Shown here: positions 37,723-38,789 of the stretch, in pieces
Position numbering within the stretch: position 1 is the stretch's first letter
Layout: every line of letters begins with the position of its first letter
IMG/VR virus record: IMGVR_UViG_3300017917_000442
Span: 1-38,789 of that record
From: a virus
Reading direction: 5' to 3' (one strand)
DNA: 38,789 nucleotides
Notes under the pieces: model-generated
Databases searched by the model: none
Told to the model about the DNA's origin: nothing
What the model saw: only the letters and a program-made list of their open reading frames with translations
Translations under genes and position numbers: made by a program

Positions 37723-38761
37723 ACGCATAGAAATAGTACTAAAGAATGATGATACTGGCAGTTTATTACCAGTATGGATAGACGTATACGATAGTAGTTT
37801 AAGCCGCCGTTGGTTAGCCGCCGTAAATGAATTGTTACGTAGTAATCGGCATCTTGAGAAAAACTATTGTTTTTTAGGATTCCCTAGAGCAAAAAGAGAT
37901 GGCGATCTTATTGTAGCTGAAATTAACCGTAGTATTGTAGCTATACAAGCGAGTGGCCTCGGTTACTTTTTGGACGACCATTTTACATTAGCTAACAGTA
38001 TTAATGAAGATCTAAGTATTAATCATGAGCACTTTAATCAGCTACATCGCTACTTTGAAGACTTACAGGGTACTAGTGGTAATTTAAGTGAGTACTACAC
38101 TCGTGCTGATGATGCTACACGCTGGCATATACGTCAGCTTAACTTACTGTGTCATGAGTTTGAATCTTGGGCATTAAGCAATCGTAAAGTTAATACTGCT
38201 CCAGAATGGGTGCGCCCTAGTCAGCTAATGTGTTGGCTTAATAGTCCACGCTTTGTACTAGAGCCGGAAGACTATGAGCTATTTGGTATAGAAACTATTA
38301 ACCGTGAGCTGGGCGGAGTATACGTAGGTGTTAATAAAGCAGTGGGTAAACACCATTGGGAAGTATTCCAAGACGAAGGTAAACATGGTGCTATGCTGGA
38401 CACTCTAACTACTACAGCTATGCGTGGGCAAACAGAAGCTGCTGGAGACTTTGATATAGAGTGGGCTAACAATCCCGGAGCATATGAGTGGCAACGTAAG
38501 CGTTTAGCACAGTTTAGACAGTGGTTAATAGATAATGGTATAGACCCGGAAGATAAGAGTCTTACTATAGGGCATCCACAGGTAGGGCATGTAGACCTAC
38601 AGGCTAGCTTTGGTACTACTGACTACTGGGATATATGGCAACAGCTCAGCTCACACTTAAACGTATATCAAGTTAAAACTAGCGATGCTGAAGCAACATA
38701 TAAGTACAATTGGTCCGACCCGGACTATCAACAACAGCAAATCACAGCACTAAAAGGATAA
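37706..38761 (+). CDS. unrecognised 351-aa protein at the end of the radical SAM series
   Basis: I do not recognise this family. The ATG at 37706 is preferred over the in-frame GTG at 37667 because it has GGA five bases upstream and only a 17-base overlap with radical SAM 5. The protein begins with strands (IERIEIVLKNDDTGSLLPVW, then IDVYDSSLSRRWLAAVNELL). A middle with many His, Trp and Tyr follows: TRWHIRQLNLLCHEFESWAL, then RPSQLMCWLNSPRF. The C-terminal third has ELGGVYVGVNKAVGKHHWEV, then QVGHVDLQASFGTTDYWDIW. There is no CxxxCxxC, no membrane helix and no signal peptide. The His/Asp/Glu-rich stretches could bind metal. Position alone suggests it works with the radical SAM enzymes as partner, scaffold, next enzyme or substrate. 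Confidence 0.7.
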   Translation: MKTSIERIEIVLKNDDTGSLLPVWIDVYDSSLSRRWLAAVNELLRSNRHLEKNYCFLGFPRAKRDGDLIVAEINRSIVAIQASGLGYFLDDHFTLANSINEDLSINHEHFNQLHRYFEDLQGTSGNLSEYYTRADDATRWHIRQLNLLCHEFESWALSNRKVNTAPEWVRPSQLMCWLNSPRFVLEPEDYELFGIETINRELGGVYVGVNKAVGKHHWEVFQDEGKHGAMLDTLTTTAMRGQTEAAGDFDIEWANNPGAYEWQRKRLAQFRQWLIDNGIDPEDKSLTIGHPQVGHVDLQASFGTTDYWDIWQQLSSHLNVYQVKTSDAEATYKYNWSDPDYQQQQITALKG

Positions 38762-38765
38762 CAGT

Positions 38766-38789
38766 ATGCAATGGATTAGAAACTTATAC
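38766..38789 (+). CDS. start of the next gene, cut by the window end
   Basis: The ATG at 38766 follows AAGGA by seven bases and lies four bases after the previous stop. Eight codons are visible (MQWIRNLY) with no stop. Nothing can be said of its function; its spacing suggests that the operon continues beyond the window. Confidence 0.5.

Noticed and set aside
36427-38789. A RiPP precursor peptide hidden among the radical SAM genes.
   Set aside because: Gene overlaps leave no free space for one. No short frame with a ribosome binding site and a leader-like sequence was found, although a precursor could lie beyond 38789.

Overview
The window is a piece of a tailed-phage genome, most likely an uncultured T4-like myovirus of a marine or freshwater bacterium. 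The evidence is a run of baseplate genes in T4/cyanophage-like order (gp5-type hub spike, gp25, gp6, then a giant protein in the gp7 position), AT-rich DNA, T4-late-promoter-like ATAAATA motifs, and structural families typical of aquatic myoviruses. The host cannot be named from the sequence. All genes but one are on the + strand. TAA, TAG and TGA are all used as stops. No tRNA, CRISPR, insertion sequence, integrase or attachment site was seen.

Region 1 (1-24576) is the virion module: the 3' part of a gp5-like spike gene, a 504-aa structural protein, gp25, an enlarged gp6, and a 14.6-kb gene for a 4861-aa mosaic baseplate/tail protein. That protein carries duplicated cupredoxin-like domains, FG-GAP-like repeats, two carbohydrate-binding-like modules and many dispersed beta-sandwich modules. 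A 46-aa microgene (21491-21631) follows, then its longer structural relative, a tail-fibre-like protein with an intramolecular-chaperone-like C-terminus, and another virion protein. A GC-rich hairpin at 24607-24626 closes the module.

Region 2 (24659-29482) is an accessory cassette suited to glycan work: a small conserved phage protein, two tandem related GT-A-like glycosyltransferases, a small protein of unknown function, a third glycosyltransferase-like protein, a lone reverse-strand SGNH/GDSL hydrolase, and a sulfotransferase-like protein.

Region 3 (29513-38789) is the most unusual part: a tightly overlapping operon with five different radical SAM proteins. All five carry a cysteine-rich twitch/SPASM-like segment on the N-terminal side of the CxxxCxxC core. 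The first is also fused to an N-terminal P-loop/sulfotransferase-like domain. A GT-B/exostosin-like protein lies between the first and second, and an unrecognised 351-aa protein follows the fifth. The next gene starts at 38766 and runs off the window.

My working inference is that regions 2 and 3 form one modification programme: sugar transfer, sulfation, ester hydrolysis and several radical-chemistry steps acting on a surface glycan, a glycolipid or a virion protein. The sequence does not show the substrate.
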